DNA of 64,000 bases, from positions 124,001-188,000 of the forward strand of contig NZ_SMRT01000003.1 of the NCBI RefSeq assembly GCF_004354045.1, written 5' to 3'. Shown here piece after piece: positions 7,840-14,710 of the stretch. Each line of letters opens with the position of its first letter. The stretch's first letter is position 1. Position numbers and translations under genes: made by a program. Source of the DNA: Paenibacillus piri. GTDB lineage: Bacteria; Bacillota; Bacilli; Paenibacillales; NBRC-103111. Below the pieces are notes generated by a model, which saw only the letters and a list, made by a program, of their open reading frames with translations, had not been told where the DNA came from and ran no database searches.

Positions 7840-9072
7840 TCAAGTTAAAAAAATACGTTCGAACAGCAGCGAGCACACGAGCACGACGGCAAAGACCAGC
7901 GCCGACAATGCGATGACGAAGCGGCTGCGGAAGGTGGAAAGCAGCATCAGCAAGCTTTTAATATCGAGCATCGGCCCGAATACAAGAAACGTCAGCAGCG
8001 AGCCTGTCGTAAAAGTCGTACCGAACGAAGAGGCGACGAACGCATCCGACGTGGAGCAAAGCGACAATATAAAAGAAAAGCCCATCATAAACAAGTGCGA
8101 CGCAATAGGGCCCTGTCCGATCGAGATCAGGCTTTCCCGGTCGACTACCGTCTGAATGACAGCTGTAATAAAGGCGCCGAAGATCAAATATTTGCCCATA
8201 TCGAAAAATTCGTCGGAAGCGTGCCCGAGAATGCCGAACAGCTTGCCTGCTATACCGGTACGGCCATGCGAGTGATCGTGATGGCTGTGTGCATGGTCGT
8301 GATCATGCGAGTGATCGTGATGGCTGTGAGCATGGTCATGATCATGCGAGTGATCGTGATGGCTATGCGCATGGTCGTGATCGTGGGCATGATCGTGATG
8401 GCTGTGTGCATGGCCGTGATCATGCGAGTGATCGTGATGGCTATGTACATGGTCATTATCGTGGGCATGATCGTGATGATTGGGCTTCTGCCCGTGAATA
8501 GGCAAAGACGGATTCATTGAACCCGGGCTGCGAAGCTGGTTGGTTTTGAAAAACCGGTAAATAAGCAGGCCCATAACCAGCGCGACGATGAATGCGAGCG
8601 CCATTCGGGAATATGCAATTTCCGGACGGCTGCGGAACGCCATAAAAGTGGACGCGTAAACGACCGGGTTAATGATCGGTCCGACCAGGATGAACACAAT
8701 CGCAACGTAGAGCGGCATGCCTTTGCGCAGCAAACGGCGGATAACCGGAATCATACCGCATTCGCACAGCGGGAAAATAATTCCGACCACGCAGGCGAAC
8801 AAAATACCTAGCACCGGATTTTTGGGCACCAGCTTTCGGATCGTTTGCTCGGAGACGAACATTTGCAGTACTGCGGATACGAGAACACCCAGCAGCACAA
8901 ACGGCAAAGCTTCCAAAATAATGCTCAGGAACAAGGTCTTGAAGTTTTGCAGCATATCGCTGCTTATAAAGGATAAGTTCAACGGGTGCCGCTGGGTGAA
9001 AATAAGAAACAGCAGTACAAGGCAGATGAGGGCGAGCACATTCGTGCTGATTCGTTGGACTGATGGACGCAA
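7840..9072 (-). CDS. COG0701/YcgR-like permease with a histidine-rich cytoplasmic loop
   Basis: The protein has 410 residues and about eight membrane segments in two blocks (residues 10-175 and 290-410). Family motifs are CECGMIPVIRRLLRKG near 100 and LCSTSDAFVASSF near 345. Between the two blocks, residues 195-265 are almost only His, Asp, Ser and Ala, built from 13-residue repeats. Such loops bind Zn or related ions in transporters. The start is a TTG at 9070-9072 with GGGAG about 9 nt upstream; the nearby ATG is in another frame. It is the first gene of an operon with the YcgQ-like subunit, and a Zur-like box overlaps its -10 region. The family is variously annotated; transport of zinc is my inference, not shown. 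Confidence 0.85.
   Translation of the reverse strand: MRPSVQRISTNVLALICLVLLFLIFTQRHPLNLSFISSDMLQNFKTLFLSIILEALPFVLLGVLVSAVLQMFVSEQTIRKLVPKNPVLGILFACVVGIIFPLCECGMIPVIRRLLRKGMPLYVAIVFILVGPIINPVVYASTFMAFRSRPEIAYSRMALAFIVALVMGLLIYRFFKTNQLRSPGSMNPSLPIHGQKPNHHDHAHDNDHVHSHHDHSHDHGHAHSHHDHAHDHDHAHSHHDHSHDHDHAHSHHDHSHDHDHAHSHHDHSHGRTGIAGKLFGILGHASDEFFDMGKYLIFGAFITAVIQTVVDRESLISIGQGPIASHLFMMGFSFILSLCSTSDAFVASSFGTTFTTGSLLTFLVFGPMLDIKSLLMLLSTFRSRFVIALSALVFAVVLVCSLLFERIFLT
8269..8484 (-). repeat. 39-bp in-frame tandem repeats coding for a His-rich loop
   Basis: Five full copies of a 39-bp unit start at 8269, 8308, 8347, 8386 and 8425, with a partial sixth copy to 8484. Each encodes 13 residues of the type HSHHDHSHDHDHA. 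Copies differ by a few bases, so length changes by slippage are expected between strains. Confidence 0.85.
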
Positions 9073-9093
9073 TGGACATTTCTCCCTTTTAAT

Positions 9094-9110
9094 TCGTAAT
9101 TATTATTATA
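9094..9110 (-). promoter_or_regulatory. Zur-like operator overlapping the permease -10
   Basis: TCGTAATTATTATTA (9094-9108) matches 12 of 14 fixed positions of the Bacillus Zur core TCGTAATNATTACGA. On the minus strand TATAAT (9105-9110) overlaps it. No good -35 element is seen upstream. Confidence 0.55.
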
Positions 9111-9198
9111 GTTTATGCCCAAGCGTTCGTATATAGGACATGTTTCCGAACATTAAAAGGTCCTGCCCGGGATGGCCAATAGGGAAGGGCTGGCCAAG

Positions 9199-9227
9199 TT
9201 GACAGAACGTGCGGGATTGATTATGAT
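9199..9227 (+). promoter_or_regulatory. Sigma-A promoter of the trpS leader
   Basis: TTGACA (9199-9204) and TATGAT (9222-9227) are spaced by exactly 17 bp. The predicted start is near 9234, immediately ahead of the T-box leader. Confidence 0.85.
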
Positions 9228-9233
9228 GATAAG

Positions 9234-9526
9234 CAAACAAGCAATGACAGGAATAAGTAAACGGGAGCGATTCTTTCAGAGAGCCGGTGGCAGCTGAGAA
9301 CCGGTAGATAGCTGGCGTTGAATGGATCCTTGAGCTGACGGTTGAAAGACAGCGGAAAGAGGCGTTGCGCAGCAGCTTCCATTACCGTGTCCAAGGCTGA
9401 TCCGGGGGCTTCCCGTTACAGAAGCTTGAGGTTTTTCGTACGCGGCGCAGGAAGCGCTTGGGCTGCGGCGGAAAATAAAATAGGGTGGCACCACGGCTCT
9501 TCGTCCCTTGACGGAGAGCCTTTTTT
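9234..9526 (+). promoter_or_regulatory. T-box riboswitch, tryptophan-specific
   Basis: The conserved T-box AGGGTGGCACCACGG is at 9482-9496. It is followed directly by the terminator stem GGCTCTTCGTC/GACGGAGAGCC and a T run (9495-9526). Stem I lies in about 9275-9345. A TGG triplet at 9323-9325 (context GAATGGATC) fits the tryptophan specifier codon. Uncharged tRNA-Trp would stabilise the antiterminator and switch on trpS. Confidence 0.93.
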
Positions 9527-9557
9527 GGTTGTCCGGAAAAGTATGAGATATATACTT

Positions 9558-9620
9558 TGCTTCGCACAACCTTGACAAACGCGCTTGCCTCTTGAAGGGC
9601 AGCGAAGCCGTTTATCGTTG
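9558..9620. repeat. Dispersed intergenic repeat, copy B
   Basis: TGCTTCGCACAACCTTGAC to GCGAAGCCGTTTATCGTTG resembles the segment at 593-655 and can form a similar hairpin. Its 3' third is repeated again at about 9631-9650 (GGCGAAGCCGTGTATCGTTG). It lies between the T-box terminator and the trpS ribosome site. Confidence 0.5.
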
Positions 9621-9676
9621 GTTGTACGGGCGGCGAAGCCGTGTATCGTTGCGTTTACAAAAAAGGAGGAGCTAGG

Positions 9677-10660
9677 ATGAAAAGAGTATTATCCGGCATG
9701 CAGCCGAGCGGAAAATTGACGTTAGGAAATTATATCGGGGCATTGAAAAATTTTGCGGAGCTGCAGCATACGCATGAATGTTATTTCATGATCGTCGACC
9801 TGCATGCGATTACGGTACCGCAGGAACCGGCAGCGCTGCGCGAGCAGAGCGAGGCGGTAGCCGCTCTCTATATCGCGGCCGGGATCGATCCCGCAAAATC
9901 GACTATGTTCCTGCAATCTCATGTGCGGCAGCATGCCGAGCTCGGATGGATGCTGACGACGCTTACGTACATGGGCGAGCTGGAGCGGATGACGCAGTTC
10001 AAGGACAAGTCCGCCGGCAAAGAATCGGTAGGCGCCGGCCTGTTTACGTATCCTTCCTTGATGGCCGCAGACATATTATTGTACAACGCGGATCTCGTGC
10101 CGGTCGGTGACGATCAGAAGCAGCATTTGGAGCTGACCCGCGATCTCGCACACCGGTTTAACCAGCGGTACGGCGAGACGTTCGTCATTCCGGAGCCGTA
10201 CATCCCGCAAGTGGGAGCCCGGATCATGTCGCTGGACGACGCATCCAATAAAATGAGCAAGAGCAATCCGAACCAGGGCAGCTTCATCGCACTCCTGGAT
10301 GCGCCGGACGTGATCCGTAAAAAAATTAGCCGGGCCGTCACGGATTCCGGGCGCGAGGTCAAGTACGACCCGCACAATAAGCCAGAGGTCAGCAACCTGA
10401 TCAGCATCTATGCGCAGTGCTCGAAAAAGCCCATCGCCGAAATCGAGGCATTGTATGACGGACAGGGCTACGGTCCGTTCAAAAAAGATTTGGCCGAGCA
10501 GGTCGTCGCGCTGCTGGAGCCGCTTCAGGAACGATACCGCAGCATTCGCGAGTCCGGTGAGCTTCACAGCGCGCTTCGTCAAGGCGCCGAACGGGCTGCC
10601 GAACAGGCGGAGAAGACGCTGCGCGAAGTGAAAGAGAAGATGGGCTTTATATTGTTCTGA
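9677..10660 (+). CDS. trpS: Tryptophanyl-tRNA synthetase
   Basis: The protein has 327 residues, the normal size of bacterial TrpRS. The class I signature region MQPSGKLTLGNYIGA is at the N-terminus. The ATP-binding loop reads NKMSKSNPN near residue 193. It also shows DLHAIT near 45 and DILLYNADLVPVGDDQKQHL near 130, all typical. The enzyme charges tRNA-Trp in the cytoplasm. I chose the ATG at 9677 because GGAGG (9665-9669) lies just upstream; the frame extends to 9641 without support. Expression is controlled by the T-box at 9234-9526. It converges with the small membrane protein gene at 10692-10871. Confidence 0.98.
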   Translation: MKRVLSGMQPSGKLTLGNYIGALKNFAELQHTHECYFMIVDLHAITVPQEPAALREQSEAVAALYIAAGIDPAKSTMFLQSHVRQHAELGWMLTTLTYMGELERMTQFKDKSAGKESVGAGLFTYPSLMAADILLYNADLVPVGDDQKQHLELTRDLAHRFNQRYGETFVIPEPYIPQVGARIMSLDDASNKMSKSNPNQGSFIALLDAPDVIRKKISRAVTDSGREVKYDPHNKPEVSNLISIYAQCSKKPIAEIEALYDGQGYGPFKKDLAEQVVALLEPLQERYRSIRESGELHSALRQGAERAAEQAEKTLREVKEKMGFILF

Positions 10661-10683
10661 TTCGTTTCGAAACGGTGCGGGCG

Positions 10684-10707
10684 AACGGCGGTCAGCCGCC
10701 GTTTCGT
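10684..10707. terminator. Terminator hairpin between trpS and the YlaF-like gene
   Basis: ACGGCGG (10685-10691) pairs with CCGCCGT (10696-10702) around a short loop, followed by TTCGTTT. It overlaps the last codons of the convergent minus-strand gene. Confidence 0.65.
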
Positions 10708-10871
10708 TTGCGCTGCTTGGCTTTGACGACAAAGCCGAAGCCGATGAAAGCGACAGACAGCACGGAGAAAAGCAGTACCAGCCATCCGTTGCCCAAGCTG
10801 ATAGAGTAGCTGATACCGGCTAAAAGAATGGTGCCGAGTATCGCGAAAAAGAGGGCTAGTCCTTTGTTCAT
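10692..10871 (-). CDS. Small two-helix membrane protein, YlaF/DUF5325-like
   Basis: This 59-residue gene runs from ATG (CAT at 10869-10871) to TGA (TCA at 10692-10694). The translation begins MNKGLALFFAILGTILLAG and ends KAKQRKRNGG. It contains two hydrophobic segments (about 5-23 and 28-50) separated by a short GNGW turn, with a basic C-terminal tail. The length and pattern match the DUF5325/YlaF family of spore-formers, whose function is unknown. GGCGG lies about 10 nt upstream as a modest ribosome site. Confidence 0.72.
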   Translation of the reverse strand: MNKGLALFFAILGTILLAGISYSISLGNGWLVLLFSVLSVAFIGFGFVVKAKQRKRNGG

Positions 10872-11023
10872 GCGGGTTTATCCGCCTTTCCGAGAGAGTT
10901 TTGAAAATCGAAAAACTTTTTTCAGAATGCGCGTATACTTTTTTCGATCCATCACATAATAAGTTTGCAAGCTTGCAAATACATCAAGGATATTCATTCA
11001 GATTGAAAGGAGTGCTGATCATC

Positions 11024-11251
11024 ATGGCACAAGGACAATCCCGCAGCAGTAACGTATTGGTGGTTCCACAAGCATCTTCAGCTCTAGACCAAATGAAGTA
11101 TGAGGTAGCTCAAGAGTTGGGTATTCAAATTCCACAAGACGGTTACTTTGGTTATATGGCTACTCGTGACACAGGTGCAATCGGTGGTCACATCACTCGC
11201 CGTCTGGTTCAAATTGCAGAGCAATCGCTTGCAGGCGGTCAACTTCGTTAA
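11024..11251 (+). CDS. Small acid-soluble spore protein, alpha/beta type
   Basis: The protein has 75 residues. It carries both family signatures, KYEVAQELGI near residue 25 and TRDTGAIGGHITRRLVQ near 48-64. The GPR protease site pattern (E-L/I-A-type) falls in the first block. These proteins coat and protect DNA in the dormant spore and are degraded at germination. The ATG at 11024 follows AAGGAG (11007-11012) with an 11-nt spacer; the longer frame from 10901 crosses the promoter. GTATACTT at 10933-10940 could be part of a sigma-G -10 element, but no convincing -35 partner is visible. Confidence 0.97.
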   Translation: MAQGQSRSSNVLVVPQASSALDQMKYEVAQELGIQIPQDGYFGYMATRDTGAIGGHITRRLVQIAEQSLAGGQLR

Positions 11252-11279
11252 TTGTACAAAAAATGCTTCATCATAGAAG

Positions 11280-11306
11280 TCCAAGGAGAAATCCTTGGGC
11301 TTTTTG
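11280..11306 (+). terminator. Intrinsic terminator of the SASP gene
   Basis: CCAAGGA (11281-11287) pairs with TCCTTGG (11292-11298), followed by GCTTTTTG. Confidence 0.85.
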
Positions 11307-11327
11307 ACTTCGGACAGAAACTTGCAT

Positions 11328-12308
11328 CTACAGATTCACTCGCAGCTTTTTGCCTAGCCGCGAATCGTTAACCCAGCCTACATAACAATCCATCGGCTCA
11401 AGCTTGCTGTTCAGCAGCAGCACGGCGACGAACGGGTACTGCTTGCGGTGCCTGTAACGGACGTCGGCCCAATACACCTCATATCCCCAGTCATGGCAGC
11501 GCAGTTCCGCGCAAGCGAACGACGTAAAATAAAGGAACGACGCAATATCATTATGCCGCTTGGAAGCTTCCACGGCCGGATGAACCGCGCTCTGCACTTC
11601 GTCCACCCATTTGATCCGGCTGTTTCTGAATTCGCCCAACATAAACCGGCCTTTGGGCTTCCGTTTGACGATCTGCCAATTTTGCAGGCGAAACGTCGGA
11701 ATTAAATAATAGCGGTCGCCTTCGCTGTACGTCGGGTCTTTCTGGTAGAGCTGCGATTCCAAATAATAATGATACCACGAACGCCAAGCGTAATATACCG
11801 CCAAGCCGGAGTAAAGTATCGGAAATATCAGCTCCGGGTCGGCCAGATGAACAGTCCACAAAAAAATTGCCGCAATATGGGAAAGAAATATAACAGGGTC
11901 AAATATATGGATGATGTTCCATGAGATCCATTTATCCGAGAACGGCCGCATTGCCTGGGTGCCGTATGTATTAAACAGATCGGTAAACACGTGAAAAGCC
12001 ACGGCCAAAAATACCCAGAATGCGACATGTCCGACCGGAAGTCCGCGGAACATAAGCATTAATGCCATTGTAATCAGTGCGCTCCACAGCGCGACCGCAG
12101 GCAATGAGTGCGAAAGGCCGCGGTGGTTTTTGATATAGACCGCGTTGCTTTTCAAGCGGAGAAGCGTATCGGCGTCAGGCGCTTGCGATCCGATGACCGT
12201 TCCGATCATGACGGCGGTGGAAACCATAGGGTCTGCTGCTACGACAGGATCGATGTAAGCCAGACCGGCTAATCCGAATCCGATCACCAGGTGTGTTGCG
12301 CTGTCCAT
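11328..12308 (-). CDS. yfhP: YfhP-like membrane-bound metal-dependent hydrolase (DUF457)
   Basis: The protein has 326 residues. The start is MDSATHLVIGFGLAG with GSQAPDADTLLRLK near 55 and NHRGLSHSLPAVALW near 75, the His/Asp signature of the YdjM/DUF457 family. Hydrophobic segments fill residues 85-200. The soluble C-terminal domain (200-326) includes RFMLGEFRNSRIKWVDEVQ. Size and order match Bacillus YfhP, described as a membrane protein with a putative metallohydrolase fold; its reaction is not known to me. I chose the ATG at 12306-12308 because AGGAGGG precedes it. It is divergent from the small gene at 12441. Confidence 0.8.
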   Translation of the reverse strand: MDSATHLVIGFGLAGLAYIDPVVAADPMVSTAVMIGTVIGSQAPDADTLLRLKSNAVYIKNHRGLSHSLPAVALWSALITMALMLMFRGLPVGHVAFWVFLAVAFHVFTDLFNTYGTQAMRPFSDKWISWNIIHIFDPVIFLSHIAAIFLWTVHLADPELIFPILYSGLAVYYAWRSWYHYYLESQLYQKDPTYSEGDRYYLIPTFRLQNWQIVKRKPKGRFMLGEFRNSRIKWVDEVQSAVHPAVEASKRHNDIASFLYFTSFACAELRCHDWGYEVYWADVRYRHRKQYPFVAVLLLNSKLEPMDCYVGWVNDSRLGKKLRVNL

Positions 12309-12440
12309 GGGGAATTCCCTCCTGAGTTGTTTTCCGTAAAAAAGCATCCTGCTGCGAAAAAAGATGCATTTATCGAGATTTGGTTCTATGATTAGTGTAT
12401 CATTTTATTCAGTAAAATAAAGCAAAAAGGATATGGTGAC

Positions 12441-12764
12441 ATGCATAAGACGTTTATCGAGTACCAAATATTTACAGAGTACAAGGCAGTGTATTCAAAT
12501 TGGATGGAGCGGGTGAGGGCGGCTTACCCGGAGCTTGAGCTGTATGAAGGAGCGGACCAGCCCGGTTTATTTGTCGAGGTTTGGAGCGGGCTTTCAAGGC
12601 AAGAATACGAGCTGCTCAAGGCTGTCCGGCTGCAGTCCGAACGTCCTGCAAATGAGTCGTCTGACCGCCTGAATTTCGACAATACGGATTGGCTGCAGCT
12701 GAATCAATGGGTGCCGGGAGGAGCGGCGAAGATTCATATATGGTATTTTGAAAAAGTAAGATAG
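12441..12764 (+). CDS. Hypothetical protein, 107 aa
   Basis: I do not recognise this protein. It has no signal peptide or membrane segment. It is acidic and aromatic-rich (seven Trp/Tyr in the first half), reads like a small alpha/beta domain, and ends IHIWYFEKVR. AAAAAGG lies upstream of the ATG, and codon use matches neighbouring genes, so it is likely real. It is divergent from the yfhP-like gene and about 135 nt upstream of the ABC exporter operon, with no clear terminator between. Confidence 0.6.
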   Translation: MHKTFIEYQIFTEYKAVYSNWMERVRAAYPELELYEGADQPGLFVEVWSGLSRQEYELLKAVRLQSERPANESSDRLNFDNTDWLQLNQWVPGGAAKIHIWYFEKVR

Positions 12765-12822
12765 TCCATAATTTAAGATGATTATATCCATGGCAACTTT
12801 CTTCCGATCGCGGTAATCTTAA

Positions 12823-12852
12823 CAATAGCCTTAACAACAAGTACGGCTATTG
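12823..12852 (+). promoter_or_regulatory. Inverted repeat in the leader of the ABC exporter operon
   Basis: CAATAGCC (12823-12830) and GGCTATTG (12845-12852) form a perfect 8-bp inverted repeat around a 14-nt loop, 47 nt before the first exporter gene. No T run follows, so it is an operator or a leader hairpin rather than a simple terminator. Confidence 0.4.
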
Positions 12853-12898
12853 CTTATAGAAAACAGCATCTATGCAGAATGCACGCGGAGGGAATCGG

Positions 12899-14710
12899 AT
12901 GGAGAGAGAGAATATTTTCTGGAATCATATTAAAAGAAACCGGTGGTCTTATTTGACGGGCTTTGCATTATTGTCCATATCCAGTCTGCTGCAGCTGTTC
13001 ATTCCCATGCTGCTCGGGCAGTTTACCGACAAGCTGCAAAGTTCGACATTAACCTACAAGCAAACGATTACATTCGGATTGTGGATGGCGGCGGTCGGCC
13101 TGGGCGTCGCCTTTTTCCGTTCAACCAGCAGAATTTATTTGTTTCGTTTGGCGCGCATGCTGGAGACGCGGGTGCGGGGCGAACTGTTCACCCACTGGGA
13201 GAAGCTGTCGGCGCAATATTTCAACAATCAGCGTATCGGCGATTTGATGTCGCATGCGATCAGCGACGTAGGGGTTATCCGCGAGGTGACGATGCAAGGC
13301 TACTTCAACATTATGGAAGCGGTCATGCTCATTCTGATATCGGTCGTCGCCATGGTAACGACGGTCGATCCGCTGCTGACGCTGGTCACGATGCTGCCGC
13401 TGCCGCTGCTCAGTATATTAGCGTACCGGTTCAACAAACGGATTCAGCAGCAGTCCACGGATGTGCAGGCGGCCGTTTCCGATTTGACAAGCCGGGTGCA
13501 GGAGTTTACGGCGGGCATTCGCGTCGTCAAGGCGTTCGTCCAGGAGCGGGAGGAACGCGAGCTGTTTACGAAGGACAATCGGCATGCCGTCGAAATGAAC
13601 CGCAGATTTGTTCGCTCGAACTCCTTGTTCAGCTCGCTCAGCACCGGGATCGTCGGCTTCAGCTTCCTGGTCTCGGTCGTGTTCGGTGGGATCATGGTTT
13701 TGAAAGGCGCGATTACGCTCGGTGAATTTGTCGCCTTCAATACGTACTTATCGCTGCTCATGGGCCCGATTGAAAATTTGGGCAAAGTGGTCAACCTGCT
13801 GCAGCGCGGCAAAGCGTCCGAAATTCGGCTGATGGACATTTTCCGGACGCAGCCGGAGGTCGTCGACGATACCGCTGCGAAGCAGGAAATCGATCGGATC
13901 GACGGCGATATCGAAATCCGCAACCTGACGTTTGCTTATCCCGAGGCCGACCGGCCGACGCTGCGGGATATCTCGCTGACCGTGCCGAAGGGAAGCAGCC
14001 TGGCGATTGTAGGACGCGTCGGCAGCGGCAAAAGCACGCTGGTGCATCTGCTGGTCAGGCTGTACAATTCGCCGCGGGGGACGGTATTCATTGACGGTCA
14101 CGATATTCATGAAATTCCGCTGCGCACGCTGCGCGGCCAAATCGGGATCGTGCCGCAGGATCAATTTCTGTTCTCCTCGACGATTCGCGACAATATCGGG
14201 TTCGATCCGAAGCCGTATACGGACGAGCAGGTGATCGAGGCGTCCAAAATCGCCCAGGTGTACGACAATATCGTCGAGTTTCCGGAGCAATTCGATACCG
14301 CGTTGGGCGAGCGGGGCATTTCTTTGTCCGGCGGGCAGCGCCAGCGTGTCAGCATCGCGCGGGCGCTTATCAAACGGCCGTCGATTCTCATCTTCGACGA
14401 CAGCCTGTCCGCTGTCGATACAATTACGGAGGACCTGATTCTGGAAGGGCTGCAATCGGTCATGAACAAGCGGACGACAATCATCATCGGCCACCGTATT
14501 TCTTCGGTTCAGGCTGCGGATCAAATCGTCGTCATGGACGAAGGGGAAATCGTCGAACGCGGTTCGCATGAACAGCTTGTCCGTCTTGACGGACTGTATG
14601 CGGATATGTACCGCAAGCAGCTGCTGGATCAGGAAGCCGAGAGGCAGGACGGACAACAGCCGGAAAAGCCGGCGAAAGCGCGAATACTGCATGGGGGAGC
14701 GGGAGCATGA
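12899..14710 (+). CDS. Heterodimeric ABC exporter, subunit with degenerate catalytic site (BmrC/YheI-like)
   Basis: The protein has 603 residues: a six-helix membrane domain (about 15-310) followed by a nucleotide-binding domain. Walker A is GRVGSGKST near residue 372, the Q-loop is IVPQDQFLF, the signature is LSGGQRQR, and Walker B reads SILIFDDSLSAVD. The second D replaces the catalytic glutamate, so its own ATP site should hydrolyse poorly. This is the classic mark of one half of a heterodimeric multidrug-type exporter. GGAGG precedes the ATG at 12899. It overlaps the partner gene by ATGA (14707-14710), indicating translational coupling. Confidence 0.93.
   Translation: MERENIFWNHIKRNRWSYLTGFALLSISSLLQLFIPMLLGQFTDKLQSSTLTYKQTITFGLWMAAVGLGVAFFRSTSRIYLFRLARMLETRVRGELFTHWEKLSAQYFNNQRIGDLMSHAISDVGVIREVTMQGYFNIMEAVMLILISVVAMVTTVDPLLTLVTMLPLPLLSILAYRFNKRIQQQSTDVQAAVSDLTSRVQEFTAGIRVVKAFVQEREERELFTKDNRHAVEMNRRFVRSNSLFSSLSTGIVGFSFLVSVVFGGIMVLKGAITLGEFVAFNTYLSLLMGPIENLGKVVNLLQRGKASEIRLMDIFRTQPEVVDDTAAKQEIDRIDGDIEIRNLTFAYPEADRPTLRDISLTVPKGSSLAIVGRVGSGKSTLVHLLVRLYNSPRGTVFIDGHDIHEIPLRTLRGQIGIVPQDQFLFSSTIRDNIGFDPKPYTDEQVIEASKIAQVYDNIVEFPEQFDTALGERGISLSGGQRQRVSIARALIKRPSILIFDDSLSAVDTITEDLILEGLQSVMNKRTTIIIGHRISSVQAADQIVVMDEGEIVERGSHEQLVRLDGLYADMYRKQLLDQEAERQDGQQPEKPAKARILHGGAGA

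Noticed and set aside
8269..8484. CRISPR-like regular repeats
   Set aside because: The 39-bp units are contiguous, without spacers, and encode a His-rich loop in frame.
12819..12836. Two TTAACA hexamers ahead of the ABC exporter, considered as a PhoP box
   Set aside because: Only two repeats, spaced 12 bp and overlapping an inverted repeat; the 11-bp phased four-repeat pattern seen at 16905 is missing.
13748..14692. Minus-strand frame of 314 codons opposite the ABC exporter gene
   Set aside because: It is antisense to Walker and signature motifs of a clear ABC protein, with Arg-rich composition typical of shadow frames.
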